From: JAGVMG01 sp964461105
GTDB lineage: Bacteria > Chlamydiota > Chlamydiia > Chlamydiales > Rhabdochlamydiaceae
Length of the DNA: 10,654 bases
Assembly: GCA_964461105.1 (NCBI GenBank)
Contig: CAYWSY010000071.1
Location: 1 to 10,654, forward strand
Direction: 5' to 3'
Within the stretch, counting starts at the first letter, position 1; each line of letters opens with the position of its first letter. A program made the translations under genes and the position numbers. The notes beneath the pieces are model-generated. The model did not search any database and was not told the origin of the DNA. It saw only the letters and a list, made by a program, of their open reading frames with translations. This document shows positions 1 through 7,777 of the stretch, in pieces.

Positions 1-1751
1 GTATTGGAACCGATAATCGAGGCATAGCACTTCTCAATGGGGGCACCGTGACATCCACAGGCCTTGCTTCGACTGGAACAATTACCATGAATGGGACAGG
101 AAGTGCGGTCGGTACAACAGGAAATCATGGGATTTTAATGTCAGATTTAGGGACTAACATCACCTCCGCTACAAGCAATATAGCTCTTACAGGACTTGCA
201 AATGGGACATCTGATAATAATCGTGGAATTTCCATAGAAGCGGGAGCTCAGATTATTTCTAATGGGGTAGGAATTCCTAATTTAGCCCTTACATTAGTTG
301 GAACAGGAGACGGCAATGAGCCCAATAGCTGGGGAGTAAAAGTGACAGGCACTGGCACTTTGATTAGTGCCATAGATGCAGCGATTGCATTAAGAGGAGC
401 TTCACCCGGAAGCAGTACCAATGGCGTGCAAGTGACCTCCGGAGCTGTTGTCGAAACGACCGGAATTGGATCAATAGGTCTTGAGTCCAACCCCTTTTTG
501 GGACAACAGGGAGATATCTCTGTTGATACAGGGGGAAGAGTGACTTCCAACAACATGATCCTCGTGATCAGTAGCCGCGATCTTTTACTTACCGGTGGAT
601 CGAATGCAGGGGAGAGCGCTTTGATCCAGCATGCTTCTGGTGACGGGCACTATCAGATTTCCCGAAACGCTGTTCTGACAGGGGGCAGTGGAATGAATAC
701 GCATGCGCGGATCCAGCCAACAGGGCTTACTGCCGGCGTCATTTTCGATTATGTCTTAGGAAATGTTTCCTTGTTTGGTGGAAGCGCAGGCGTCGCGCAA
801 GTAGGAGCGATCACATCAAACGCAGGAAATATCACCTTTACGACAGTAGGAGGAGCGATTTTCTTGGACGGGGTGAATACGAATGCTTATGCGGCAATTG
901 GAAATGGGATTCCAACCACTCCACTTAATCTCAGCGGGAACATCAATATAAATTCCACCGGTGATATCACTCTGCAGGGAGCGAATATAAGCGGAGGCGG
1001 GCTGTTTGGCTTTGCACAGATTGGACACATTGATCAGACGGGCGGAGGTTCAACACTTAGTGGAAATATTACCCTACAAACCCAAGGCTCAACAAGCCTT
1101 CTTGGAGGAAGCGCAGCATCAACTGCTTACGCTCAAGTCGGGCTTGGCGGACAGGTTCCAATTGCAGGTCCTTCAACTATTTTGATGTTATCAGGGATCG
1201 ATTGCACTCTGACAGGAAATACAGGCGATGCGATCATCACCAATGACCAGATGATGGCAGGTATCGGCGATATCACAATCGTCGTTGACAACCTGTTTCC
1301 AACATCCCCTTTTTATGGTTCTGGAGCCTTTAACTTCGGCTCGACAATTACTGCAACGGGGAATCTGCAAATCTATACTGCAATCCGCTCGCAGAACAAT
1401 GTTCCATCTGGTTCCATCATTAATGGTCAGATGTATGTTCCTGGGATAGAATTTGTAGATAGCGCGACAGAAGAATGGAATATTTACTACCCTGCTGGAA
1501 CTTACGGCGGTGCTAATTTCAAGTTTTATTACAAAAATACGCAGTTCGTTCCTCCATCTCCCTCACCACCCTCACCGGTTCCAGTAAACCCCTCTCCAGC
1601 GGTCATTGCTAATCAAGGTTCTTTAGCAGAATTGGTTAATAATTTTCTGAATCAAGAATTTGATACTCCACAGATCGATCAATTGATTAATAATATCTTG
1701 TTTTGTGATTATGATAAAGGCCACTTAAGCGAGAATGTGAATGACGAGTAG
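1..1751 (+). CDS. Filamentous-haemagglutinin-like beta-helix repeat protein (3' part only)
   Basis: The frame is open from base 3, so the protein begins before the window; the GTG at 48 is an internal codon, not a start. About 582 residues are visible. The first ~150 are degenerate tandem repeats of 30-36 residues built around N-x-G-I/V followed by T/S-, N- and G-rich strands, the pattern of a right-handed parallel beta-helix. The middle carries repeated motifs such as LLGGSA..AQVG, GNI.....GDITLQG and FAQIGH, typical of secreted or surface filamentous-haemagglutinin-type proteins. The tail has a Pro/Ser-rich linker (from base 1551, PPSPSPPSPVPVNPSP) and an acidic, Asn-rich end. No beta-barrel autotransporter domain is visible at the C terminus, so export would need a partner or another route. 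It ends at TAG 1749-1751, immediately against the stop of the convergent yidD. A surface adhesin role is inferred from the fold type only. Confidence 0.75.
   Translation, partial: IGTDNRGIALLNGGTVTSTGLASTGTITMNGTGSAVGTTGNHGILMSDLGTNITSATSNIALTGLANGTSDNNRGISIEAGAQIISNGVGIPNLALTLVGTGDGNEPNSWGVKVTGTGTLISAIDAAIALRGASPGSSTNGVQVTSGAVVETTGIGSIGLESNPFLGQQGDISVDTGGRVTSNNMILVISSRDLLLTGGSNAGESALIQHASGDGHYQISRNAVLTGGSGMNTHARIQPTGLTAGVIFDYVLGNVSLFGGSAGVAQVGAITSNAGNITFTTVGGAIFLDGVNTNAYAAIGNGIPTTPLNLSGNININSTGDITLQGANISGGGLFGFAQIGHIDQTGGGSTLSGNITLQTQGSTSLLGGSAASTAYAQVGLGGQVPIAGPSTILMLSGIDCTLTGNTGDAIITNDQMMAGIGDITIVVDNLFPTSPFYGSGAFNFGSTITATGNLQIYTAIRSQNNVPSGSIINGQMYVPGIEFVDSATEEWNIYYPAGTYGGANFKFYYKNTQFVPPSPSPPSPVPVNPSPAVIANQGSLAELVNNFLNQEFDTPQIDQLINNILFCDYDKGHLSENVNDE
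3..488 (+). repeat. Protein-coding degenerate tandem repeats (30-36 residues each)
   Basis: Five units can be aligned on the glycine of NRG, NHG, NRG, SWG and TNG, which fall 36, 32, 36 and 30 codons apart. Each unit follows the order turn (N-x-G), beta-strand, T/S-G turn, beta-strand (ITM/IAL/LTL/IAL). The repeats are conserved as protein and diverged in DNA, so they are old coil repeats rather than a recent DNA expansion. Confidence 0.55.
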
Positions 1752-1958
1752 TCAGGGCAAATCCACTCCACCCCGATGCCAGGGGTGGCACTTGACCACA
1801 CGAAGAACTGCCTTCCAGCACCCTTTGAGAGCCCCATGCTTCTTTAGAGCCTCTACAGCATATTCTGAACATGAGGGATAAAATCGGCAGCAATGCCCCA
1901 GAAAAGGACTAATGGTCCATTGGTACAAACGGATTAGAAGAGTCAAAAAGGCTTTCAT
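1752..1958 (-). CDS. yidD: YidD, membrane protein insertion efficiency factor
   Basis: This 68-residue protein matches the YidD family along its length. It has an amphipathic N terminus (LLIRLYQWTISPFLG), the signature CRFYPSCSEYAVEAL..HG with conserved cysteines, and the end CHPWHRGGVDLP close to the family's ChPw..GG.DPvP. YidD is a small inner-face membrane protein that helps YidC insert membrane proteins. Family members are usually about 70-85 residues, so this one is at the short end, stopping just after GGVDLP. The start is the first ATG after the stop of the upstream FAD oxidoreductase gene, 24 bases away and in the same frame; no good Shine-Dalgarno lies close to it, so translation may depend on readthrough from the upstream gene. 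In many bacteria yidD sits beside rnpA and yidC; here it ends an unrelated operon. Its stop abuts the stop of the convergent repeat-protein gene. Confidence 0.93.
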   Translation of the reverse strand: MKAFLTLLIRLYQWTISPFLGHCCRFYPSCSEYAVEALKKHGALKGCWKAVLRVVKCHPWHRGGVDLP

Positions 1959-1982
1959 GGCTATAAATGATACAGATTTTCC

Positions 1983-3452
1983 TCACGAAAGCAATTTTTT
2001 AGTGATTTCATGCCAAATCCCTCTCGCATGCCATTTTGTTCTTAAAAGTTCGTAAGTTTCTTTCGAATAAATCCGCCAAAATTCATCCTGAGTGTAGTAG
2101 GATTTGCTATAAAACACCTTCCTGCCGTTCACTAGCCTTGTTTTCAGCTCCAATTTTTTTGTGATCTCTTCGATTGATCCGTAATAACAAGGCAATCCAT
2201 AAATGCCAATATTGATCAAGTGACTAAGCCCATGTTCTGTTGTAAAATGGGGAGCGAAAAATTGAGGTTTTAAGGAGCTTTTGATCGGACAGAGCCATAA
2301 GGGGAATGTTCCAGGATCCTGTGAAACCTCTTCAAGAAACTGAGAGGCATTGTGCTCAGGAATGCAAAAATCTTGAACAATTGCATGATTCTGGACCCAT
2401 GTTTCCGCCAGATGATGGAGTTTCCATAAGCGTTGGCTCGACATCAACGGGCGCGTAAGAAAACGCCAAAATGCATTCGGGCGAGGAGGCGCGTGCAACA
2501 GTTGGATCTCCTTTTCAGAGAACTGATCTGGAAAAGAGCGTGAGAGTTTTAAAATCCCTTGGAACACAAACCGAGCCAAAAACTGAAGGCGGAACAAATA
2601 AGCTCCCACCCAAAAGCCCCCTTGATCGAAGCGAAACAGATACTCTTCGATAGACATCGCCTCTTGATTCTGAGAGCGGGCCACTCTGTTTTCGACATGC
2701 TGAAAATACCATTCAGCGTGGATTGGCTTTACAGAAAACCTGGGTAATTTTTCCGGAAGCGATTCCTTAGCTTTCATTTGACCTTCGATGATGACTGCCA
2801 AATTACGTGAAAACACAATCCCATCTAAAAAATCTGGGGCATCCTGAGCTTGCATTCGCTGTTTAAGTGTTGCAATCGCATCTTGTGGGGATGAGCACAC
2901 ATGGTATTTAAGATGGACCCAGTCCTGCGCAGGGATCAGAGCAATCTCTACAGAAAGAAGGACCCCAAGAGAGCCGTAGGAGCAGGAAATTCCATAGAAG
3001 AGATCAGCATGTTCATCAGGTGATGCATGAACGACCTCTCCATTTCCACAGAGAATTTCAAAGGACAGGCAAGCGTCATTAAAGCTGCCCCATCGATGAG
3101 ACCCACTCTCAGCGGCCCCTCCCATGATGGCGCCCCCCACAGTGATCCCTTTAAATTCAGGAACCACAGGGAAAATAAGACCATGGGCAAGAGTCGCTTT
3201 GACGAGCTGTTCCATTGTCACTCGAGGCTCGACATGAGCGATCCGTTTTTCCGTATCAATGTGTAGGATCTCGTCTAATTTCCCCAGATTGAGCTCTTGG
3301 CACCCATTTTTGTATGCCTTTGAGCGCGCGGTATTGGCTTCACCCTGTTGCTTTGAGATGGAAATGGGTTTTGATTGATCGTCTCGCAATGAGAGCAATG
3401 CTCTCATTTGCTTTTGGATTTTTGCGACTTTTTCTAAGTGGCTAGGTAACAT
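1983..3452 (-). CDS. DHCR24/DIMINUTO-like FAD-dependent oxidoreductase (delta(24)-sterol reductase family)
   Basis: The 489-residue protein resembles eukaryotic delta(24)-sterol reductase (DHCR24, plant DWF1) from end to end. Visible matches include DTEKRIAHVEPRVTMEQL (66-83), the FAD-domain core GITVGGAIMGGAAESGSHRWG (102-122), DLFYGISCSYGSLGVLLSVEIALIPA (150-175), WYFQHVEN, the VQDF..PE...QFLEE segment followed by PLWLCPI, and the C-terminal YYTQDEFWRIY. The N-terminal half is a PCMH/FAD_binding_4 domain. The N-terminal membrane anchor of animal DHCR24 is absent, so the protein may be soluble or peripheral. Relatives reduce the side-chain C24-C25 double bond of sterols; whether this one uses a host sterol is inference. 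The ATG at 3452 lies 4 bases after the stop of the upstream permease, with a weak AATGGA Shine-Dalgarno, implying an operon. It is complete, with no frameshift. Confidence 0.88.
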   Translation of the reverse strand: MLPSHLEKVAKIQKQMRALLSLRDDQSKPISISKQQGEANTARSKAYKNGCQELNLGKLDEILHIDTEKRIAHVEPRVTMEQLVKATLAHGLIFPVVPEFKGITVGGAIMGGAAESGSHRWGSFNDACLSFEILCGNGEVVHASPDEHADLFYGISCSYGSLGVLLSVEIALIPAQDWVHLKYHVCSSPQDAIATLKQRMQAQDAPDFLDGIVFSRNLAVIIEGQMKAKESLPEKLPRFSVKPIHAEWYFQHVENRVARSQNQEAMSIEEYLFRFDQGGFWVGAYLFRLQFLARFVFQGILKLSRSFPDQFSEKEIQLLHAPPRPNAFWRFLTRPLMSSQRLWKLHHLAETWVQNHAIVQDFCIPEHNASQFLEEVSQDPGTFPLWLCPIKSSLKPQFFAPHFTTEHGLSHLINIGIYGLPCYYGSIEEITKKLELKTRLVNGRKVFYSKSYYTQDEFWRIYSKETYELLRTKWHARGIWHEITKKLLS

Positions 3453-3456
3453 GAGA

Positions 3457-4716
3457 TTAAATCCATTTCTTAAGCCGCCGGGAGAGATCCAGGCTCACAA
3501 ATGAGCATAAAATCGTCACTAGCGTGATCAGAATCGCTGTGATAAACGGGGAGAGTTGAGTTGCGGTAACTTCTAGGCGTTGAAGCGCATTGATTAAAGT
3601 TGAAAGAGACCAAGCAATAAAATAGGTGCATTGCTCGAAGGGATTGGGAGCTCTTCGTTTCAGCCTGCTGACAAAATAGCCGACGATAAAAATAATGCAT
3701 AAATTGACAAGGGAACTATCGGAAATGTCCAAGAGAGCATCTAACGAAAAGAGATTGGAGAGCATGATAAAGAGCGTCGTCAGCCCAAGGCCTAGGATTA
3801 AGTACTCTTTTCTTCCCACAAGAGCCTTTGGAGCGATGACCTCCCATCCGACAGACGCAGAGTAGACATTGGCCACATTGGCGCAAATCACCGAGACAAA
3901 GACGAAGACCACCAAAGCTGCCCGCAAGAGCTCATTTCCGGTTCCAAGAACCGCAGCTTCATTGACTTGAAATGTGTTGGTCACGATGGCTCCTAAATAT
4001 AAGCTACAGAGCGCAAGTCCCAAACTGATCAACTGAACGACACTCAACGCCAAGATCGAATTGGGAAGTGATTTGCTATGTCTAAAAAAGGTAGGCAAAT
4101 CAGAAGTGATCCCTAAGTTTGTGCTCAGGACGAGGGTTAGCCCGGTCAGTGAGAGCTTTGTAGCGCCCTCTTGAGGGATTTGAAATGGCATTGTAAAAAG
4201 AGCGACAAAAAAAGCTGCAAGCAAAATGGGAAAAGAAATTGTTGAGAGCTTTCTTAAAACGACAATTCCCTCCATGCATAAAAACGTGCTGACAATACCG
4301 AGTAGGACGCTCATTTGGGTAAATTGATCAATGTGTGGATTTTCGTTAATGGTGATTAAATGGGTCAGAGCCGAGCTTGCAGCCGTCGTCTGGGCGATAA
4401 ACCAAACTAATGTGGTAATCAGTAACACAGCGCCAATGAAATAGCTTCCTGTATTGCCCAGGTATTCTCGAGACAGATCCAGCGTACTGAGCCGTCGTTT
4501 ATAGCTCATGGCAATAATTGCTAAGCGGATAAACCAGAGAATAGCATTTCCAACGACAAGCGTCAAAGCGGCTCCAAGAAAGGTATTTTCTTCCAAGATG
4601 AGGATGCTAGTGGCCAAAATGGGCAAACTTGTCCATCCACACAATTGGATCACAGAGAGTTGCCAGATGCTTTGTTTGGTATCTATGAGGGCTAAATGTT
4701 CTCTATGATGGGCCAT
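3457..4716 (-). CDS. NCS1/CodB-like permease, second tandem copy
   Basis: A polytopic membrane protein of 419 residues with about 10-12 hydrophobic segments. It resembles the nucleobase:cation symporter-1 (cytosine/purine/thiamine permease) family: a G-N in an early helix (VVGNAILWF), a T/S-D..TFFRHSKS motif like the T.DF.RF.R of CodB, and CANVANVYSAS like the N..N.YASG segment of CodB. It is a diverged paralogue of the gene just upstream; shared marks are FP/PTxFRHSxS, NxYxASxxxExxxP, LRKxxxxxFPI and PFExxxxxxAW. The start is placed at ATG 4716-4714, which overlaps the upstream TAA (TAATG) and has AAGG seven bases before it. The ATG at 4761 would add 15 residues overlapping the upstream gene that the paralogue lacks. 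Transported substrate is unknown; uptake of a nucleobase or a related small molecule from the host is the family-based guess. Confidence 0.72.
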   Translation of the reverse strand: MAHHREHLALIDTKQSIWQLSVIQLCGWTSLPILATSILILEENTFLGAALTLVVGNAILWFIRLAIIAMSYKRRLSTLDLSREYLGNTGSYFIGAVLLITTLVWFIAQTTAASSALTHLITINENPHIDQFTQMSVLLGIVSTFLCMEGIVVLRKLSTISFPILLAAFFVALFTMPFQIPQEGATKLSLTGLTLVLSTNLGITSDLPTFFRHSKSLPNSILALSVVQLISLGLALCSLYLGAIVTNTFQVNEAAVLGTGNELLRAALVVFVFVSVICANVANVYSASVGWEVIAPKALVGRKEYLILGLGLTTLFIMLSNLFSLDALLDISDSSLVNLCIIFIVGYFVSRLKRRAPNPFEQCTYFIAWSLSTLINALQRLEVTATQLSPFITAILITLVTILCSFVSLDLSRRLKKWI

Positions 4717-4727
4717 TATCGTACCTT
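4714..4727 (-). promoter_or_regulatory. Start-deciding Shine-Dalgarno and TAATG stop/start overlap
   Basis: On the minus strand AAGG (4727-4724) precedes ATG (4716-4714) by seven bases, and the last base of the upstream TAA (4718-4716) is the first base of this ATG. Such an overlap favours translational coupling of the two permeases and argues against the in-frame ATG 45 bases further upstream. Confidence 0.7.
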
Positions 4728-5963
4728 CATGCGGTGTGCCCATTTTTTCTGGGTTGCCCATACGAGCTCTTCGATGAATAAGACGGCAAGGAAGAATAAT
4801 AGGCTGGCCTTGACTCCGGTGAGGAGAGAGTCTACACCTTGTTGTGGGTGGTTGACTTGGTAGATGGCGGCAACAACGCTACCCAAAATCCACGCAGCCA
4901 TGTTAAGCATTTTTTCAAAAGGCCGCGGTCGATGCTTGACGATGATCTTAAGAATGTAGGCCATGAGAAGGATGATGCCTAAAATCCCGATAATCGAATT
5001 GGTCAGGTCCTCTATAAATAGAACGGGGGTAGAAATTTGCAGGAAGGTGTAGGTCAATGTCCCAAACAACCCGATGATGGCGTACCCCTTGGCACTGCTG
5101 AATCGAGGGACAACGGTTTCAAGGCATGCTGAAGCGAGGTAGATGTTGAGGAGGTTGATGCAGGTGAGGGTTAGCAAAATAAATAAAGTAAGAAAGATGA
5201 GATTAAGGGTTGGGTAAGATGAAAATGTATTGGAAAAGCGCATCCAAATCGTTGAAATTTGAAAAAACGAAGTAAATATGGTTATCAATGAAAGGGCTAA
5301 ATAAGAATGAGCTCTGGATCGAGAGTGTCGGAAACAGGTGGGAAAGTTGATATAGCCAGGAAGGACAACTAAAGTTGCAATTAGTGTTGCAGGAAGGGAA
5401 AGAGTCCAGGGACTTGTTGTATCAAATGTATAATCAGAAGCGATGATTTCATAAATCGTGTAGCAAAGGAAAATAGGGAAGCAACATACGGTGACTTTTC
5501 TAAGTAAACGGATTCCACCAATGGATAAGAGCGCAATAAGCAAACCTAGAGAAGCTCCGAATTTAATTGTGGTTTGATTTCCGATAATTTCATTTAAGCT
5601 GAATGCGTTATTTAATGCTGAAATGGATGAGTTAATTTGTTGTGCATACCAATTAATTAAAGCTATAAAGAGAACCAGACCGAAAGCAAGCCCTCCGGCC
5701 TTTCCAATGTAACTTTTAACGTTGTCGATCGCGTTAGAGTGGGCTTTATCAACCATTGAAATGATGGCAATTCCAATAAGCCAAGCAACGAGGTTTCCGA
5801 TTGCAATGGACATAATCGCTGTAGCCACACCGTAAGTAGATGCAAGATTTTGCCCGATAATAATCCCTGGATATCCCAATGTTGAGCTTTGGATGCAGGC
5901 TAATTGAAAGTAGTTTTGATTGTCATAAAGTTCGGAACGACGATTCCTTGAATCTCCTGACAT
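4716..5963 (-). CDS. NCS1/CodB-like permease, first tandem copy
   Basis: A 415-residue polytopic membrane protein and the first gene of the minus-strand operon. Hydrophobic segments follow from about residue 30, with GNLVAWLIGIAI (56-67), GIRLLRKVTVCCFPIFL (150-166), the FPTCFRHSRS loop (207-216), NLLNIYLASACLETVVP (270-286) and RPRPFEKMLNMAAW (345-358). The FRHSRS motif and the N-x-x-N-x-Y-x-A-S helix correspond to positions conserved in the NCS1 family. The neighbouring downstream gene has the same landmarks in the same order, so the two arose by tandem duplication and have since diverged strongly. The ATG at 5963 has an excellent Shine-Dalgarno (AGAGGA about 8 bases upstream). Either each is a separate transporter with its own substrate or, less likely, the pair works as a heterodimer. 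The family call is from motifs, so substrate and exact subfamily remain open. Confidence 0.72.
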   Translation of the reverse strand: MSGDSRNRRSELYDNQNYFQLACIQSSTLGYPGIIIGQNLASTYGVATAIMSIAIGNLVAWLIGIAIISMVDKAHSNAIDNVKSYIGKAGGLAFGLVLFIALINWYAQQINSSISALNNAFSLNEIIGNQTTIKFGASLGLLIALLSIGGIRLLRKVTVCCFPIFLCYTIYEIIASDYTFDTTSPWTLSLPATLIATLVVLPGYINFPTCFRHSRSRAHSYLALSLITIFTSFFQISTIWMRFSNTFSSYPTLNLIFLTLFILLTLTCINLLNIYLASACLETVVPRFSSAKGYAIIGLFGTLTYTFLQISTPVLFIEDLTNSIIGILGIILLMAYILKIIVKHRPRPFEKMLNMAAWILGSVVAAIYQVNHPQQGVDSLLTGVKASLLFFLAVLFIEELVWATQKKWAHRMKVR

Positions 5964-6208
5964 GAAAAAAATCCTCTAAACGTTCTGGCTTTTGATTGGT
6001 TTGATGGGTTATAGGTCGTTAAAATTTGTTATATACGGTGCGTCCTATTTCTTGCTCGATATTTCCTTTATAGCTCGTTGTTAGCCATTTATGAAAGTAA
6101 CTTGCAATCAGCTTTGTTTGTTTCTTTGTTTTTTAATTGATTTAAAATAATTTGTTTTAGTATACTTGCGTCATGTGAGCGTGTTTTTAATTAATAAAAC
6201 GAGGTAAT
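5964..6208. other. AT-rich divergent intergenic region
   Basis: 245 bases separate the divergently transcribed permease operon and the glycine-zipper gene. It holds a Shine-Dalgarno for each side (AGAGGA around 5972-5977 on minus; GAGG 6201-6204 on plus) and a good rightward promoter. For the minus strand several TATAAA/TATAAC -10-like boxes occur (around 6067-6072, 6028-6033 and 6008-6013), but none has a convincing -35, so I do not choose one. No ORF or structured RNA is evident. Confidence 0.5.
6137..6166 (+). promoter_or_regulatory. Predicted sigma70-type promoter for the 6209-7742 gene pair
   Basis: TTGATT (6137-6142) and TATACT (6161-6166) are separated by 18 bases in an AT-rich stretch. 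This predicts a start near 6172-6174 and a leader of about 36 bases ending in the GAGG Shine-Dalgarno at 6201-6204. The match is by eye and not experimentally supported. Confidence 0.5.
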
Positions 6209-6394
6209 ATGAAGAGTAAAAAAATGAAGAAAGCTTTAGAGGTTTATAGTTTAATTGGGAAAGCAATGTGTGCTTCAGCTGGAGCCATCATAGGATTTGT
6301 TGTTGGTGGCCCGATGGTTGCGGTAGGGGGAATTTTTATTGGCACGATTCTCGGGCATTTGCTAGGGAAAAATGTGCTAAAAGTGACTTCATAA
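6209..6394 (+). CDS. Small glycine-zipper membrane peptide
   Basis: 61 residues: a Lys-rich N terminus (MKSKKMKK), an intermediate stretch, then a glycine-rich hydrophobic region from about residue 22 to 53 with small residues every few positions (GAIIGFVVGG, VGGIFIGTILGHLLG). This predicts one long or two short transmembrane helices able to pack closely, as in glycine-zipper peptides, holin-like or bacteriocin-like proteins. The start is well supported: ATG 6209 follows GAGG by four bases and lies behind a good promoter. It is followed 40 bases later by a larger unknown gene on the same strand, so the two probably share a transcript. I do not recognise a family; the fold is visible, the function is not. 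Confidence 0.6.
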   Translation: MKSKKMKKALEVYSLIGKAMCASAGAIIGFVVGGPMVAVGGIFIGTILGHLLGKNVLKVTS

Positions 6395-6406
6395 TTAACG
6401 TTAATT
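6393..6406. promoter_or_regulatory. 14-bp perfect palindrome after the small membrane gene
   Basis: AATTAACGTTAATT begins within the stop codon of the 61-residue gene and is followed by TTTAAT, 28 bases before the next ATG. It could be a weak AT-rich attenuator or an operator half-site pair. Its AT content makes chance occurrence plausible. Confidence 0.3.
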
Positions 6407-6434
6407 TTAATGCAACAAAATAAATGGATTTTTT

Positions 6435-7742
6435 ATGAGTGGTTTAAATGTTCAGTTAAAGGCTATAGAAGATGTCGAGTTCATTTCTCAAGAAGTTCTC
6501 TTGCGATATAGGAGGCTAACAGATGAGCCTTCTATTGGAGAGACGCTTTCTATCTGGAAAATGCATGTAAACACAGCGCAAAAAGCGGTTTTTTTCTGTC
6601 ATGCAGCTCTTCGAGCTATTGAGGCTTGCCAGTCTAAGGATTATACAGCCTTTGACGCCCATACAACTTCTAATTGTTGTCAGGGAATGGCCTTGTTTGC
6701 AAAAGACTTCATTCAAGCTCTCAGGGTATTTGATTTAGAAGGGGTTAAACAAGATCTGCTGCAGACGCTTGACGCATTAGCTATAGGTAAAATTAAGAAT
6801 TTTACTGATGTTGTAGCCGGTGTAACGGAGGAGCTTTTAGTTTTAACGAGCATGTATGTCCTCGCATTTGTGAGGCACATAGGCGAGAATAAACGGATGC
6901 GTACGGAAGCGAAAAAATTACAAATGATTTCTCAAGTTGGAGTGTCATTTTGCTGGGACTTAATTAACGCTCTTAAAGTTCACTTTTCAAATTTAGTTGC
7001 ACATAGCTACCGTCTCTATGCTGAGGAAATTAATCCAATGAGCGATCTCAATGGGTTACCTGCTTGTAAATGGAGTAAATATGTGCAAAAAGAATATCTT
7101 CGCAAAGACAAGCGAGAGGTTCAATATGCTTCATGTATTTATTCTACACAGGTTGCTATTGCATATTTAATTTCAACCGGCGCCAAGGTCGCAATGGTCA
7201 ACGACATCATCAATTCTTCAGGTGAGTTTGTTGATCGCCTGATTTGGGTGTTTCAGGGAGATGGGAGCTCGAAACTTGAACCTTTGTCCCAGGATGAAAT
7301 TTCACGATTTGCAGCAGAGCAAGCTGATGAGCCTGTTGTCGTGTTTGGGGGGTATGTCTGCTCGGACTCTCTTAATCAGTCAACATTGTCGCAAAAATTG
7401 AATGCATGGCGTGAGCAGTTCCCAAGCTTAATGGCTGCATGTGATACGTTCTATCCGCAATTTCCCTCTGTTACAGATGACCCAGATTTTAACGACTCAG
7501 CGATTATTCCAGCTGAGCCGAGTTTTAGAAAATTGCTCCTAAGCCATACAAAAGTTCCCGGCGTTTCAAGAAAAGACCCCTCCCTCTTTTGTTCTTCGCA
7601 TACTTATACTGCAAGTCTTAGCCAAATCGTCCAAGCGCTCAATCAAAATGACCAATCTGCATTGCCAAGCTGCTTTCATGGATTGCAGACAACTCATGAG
7701 GAGATGTGGGGAGTTGCTATGCGAGATGCTCTAGCTAAATAG
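6435..7742 (+). CDS. Hypothetical protein of 435 residues, mostly helical
   Basis: I do not recognise a family. The first ~270 residues look predominantly alpha-helical, with heptad-like stretches around residues 90-160 and a moderately hydrophobic segment (ELLVLTSMYVLAFV) near 132-145. The last ~160 residues are richer in Pro, Ser, Asp and Asn and look more like loops with a few strands (EPVVVFGGYVC). There are about eleven cysteines, including a CC pair in TSNCCQG, and no signal peptide. The start ATG 6435 has only a weak TGGA upstream, so expression may depend on the preceding 61-residue gene. No catalytic motif is apparent. Given the host-associated context, a lineage-specific protein or secreted effector is conceivable, but nothing in the sequence proves this. 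Confidence 0.7.
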   Translation: MSGLNVQLKAIEDVEFISQEVLLRYRRLTDEPSIGETLSIWKMHVNTAQKAVFFCHAALRAIEACQSKDYTAFDAHTTSNCCQGMALFAKDFIQALRVFDLEGVKQDLLQTLDALAIGKIKNFTDVVAGVTEELLVLTSMYVLAFVRHIGENKRMRTEAKKLQMISQVGVSFCWDLINALKVHFSNLVAHSYRLYAEEINPMSDLNGLPACKWSKYVQKEYLRKDKREVQYASCIYSTQVAIAYLISTGAKVAMVNDIINSSGEFVDRLIWVFQGDGSSKLEPLSQDEISRFAAEQADEPVVVFGGYVCSDSLNQSTLSQKLNAWREQFPSLMAACDTFYPQFPSVTDDPDFNDSAIIPAEPSFRKLLLSHTKVPGVSRKDPSLFCSSHTYTASLSQIVQALNQNDQSALPSCFHGLQTTHEEMWGVAMRDALAK

Positions 7743-7777
7743 GTCTCAAAACTATGGCCAAACGATCCTTGTAACGA

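Noticed and set aside
48..50. GTG as the start of the repeat-protein gene
   Set aside because: The frame is open to the window edge with the same repeat pattern before it, so the gene is partial at its 5' end.
2471..3266. Open frames on the plus strand inside the FAD oxidoreductase gene
   Set aside because: They lie antisense to a strongly conserved protein and show no domain or plausible start signal; they are codon-usage shadows.
4717..4761. Longer start (ATG 4761) for the second permease
   Set aside because: It would overlap the upstream gene by 46 bases. ATG 4716 has a Shine-Dalgarno, a TAATG overlap and better alignment with the paralogue.
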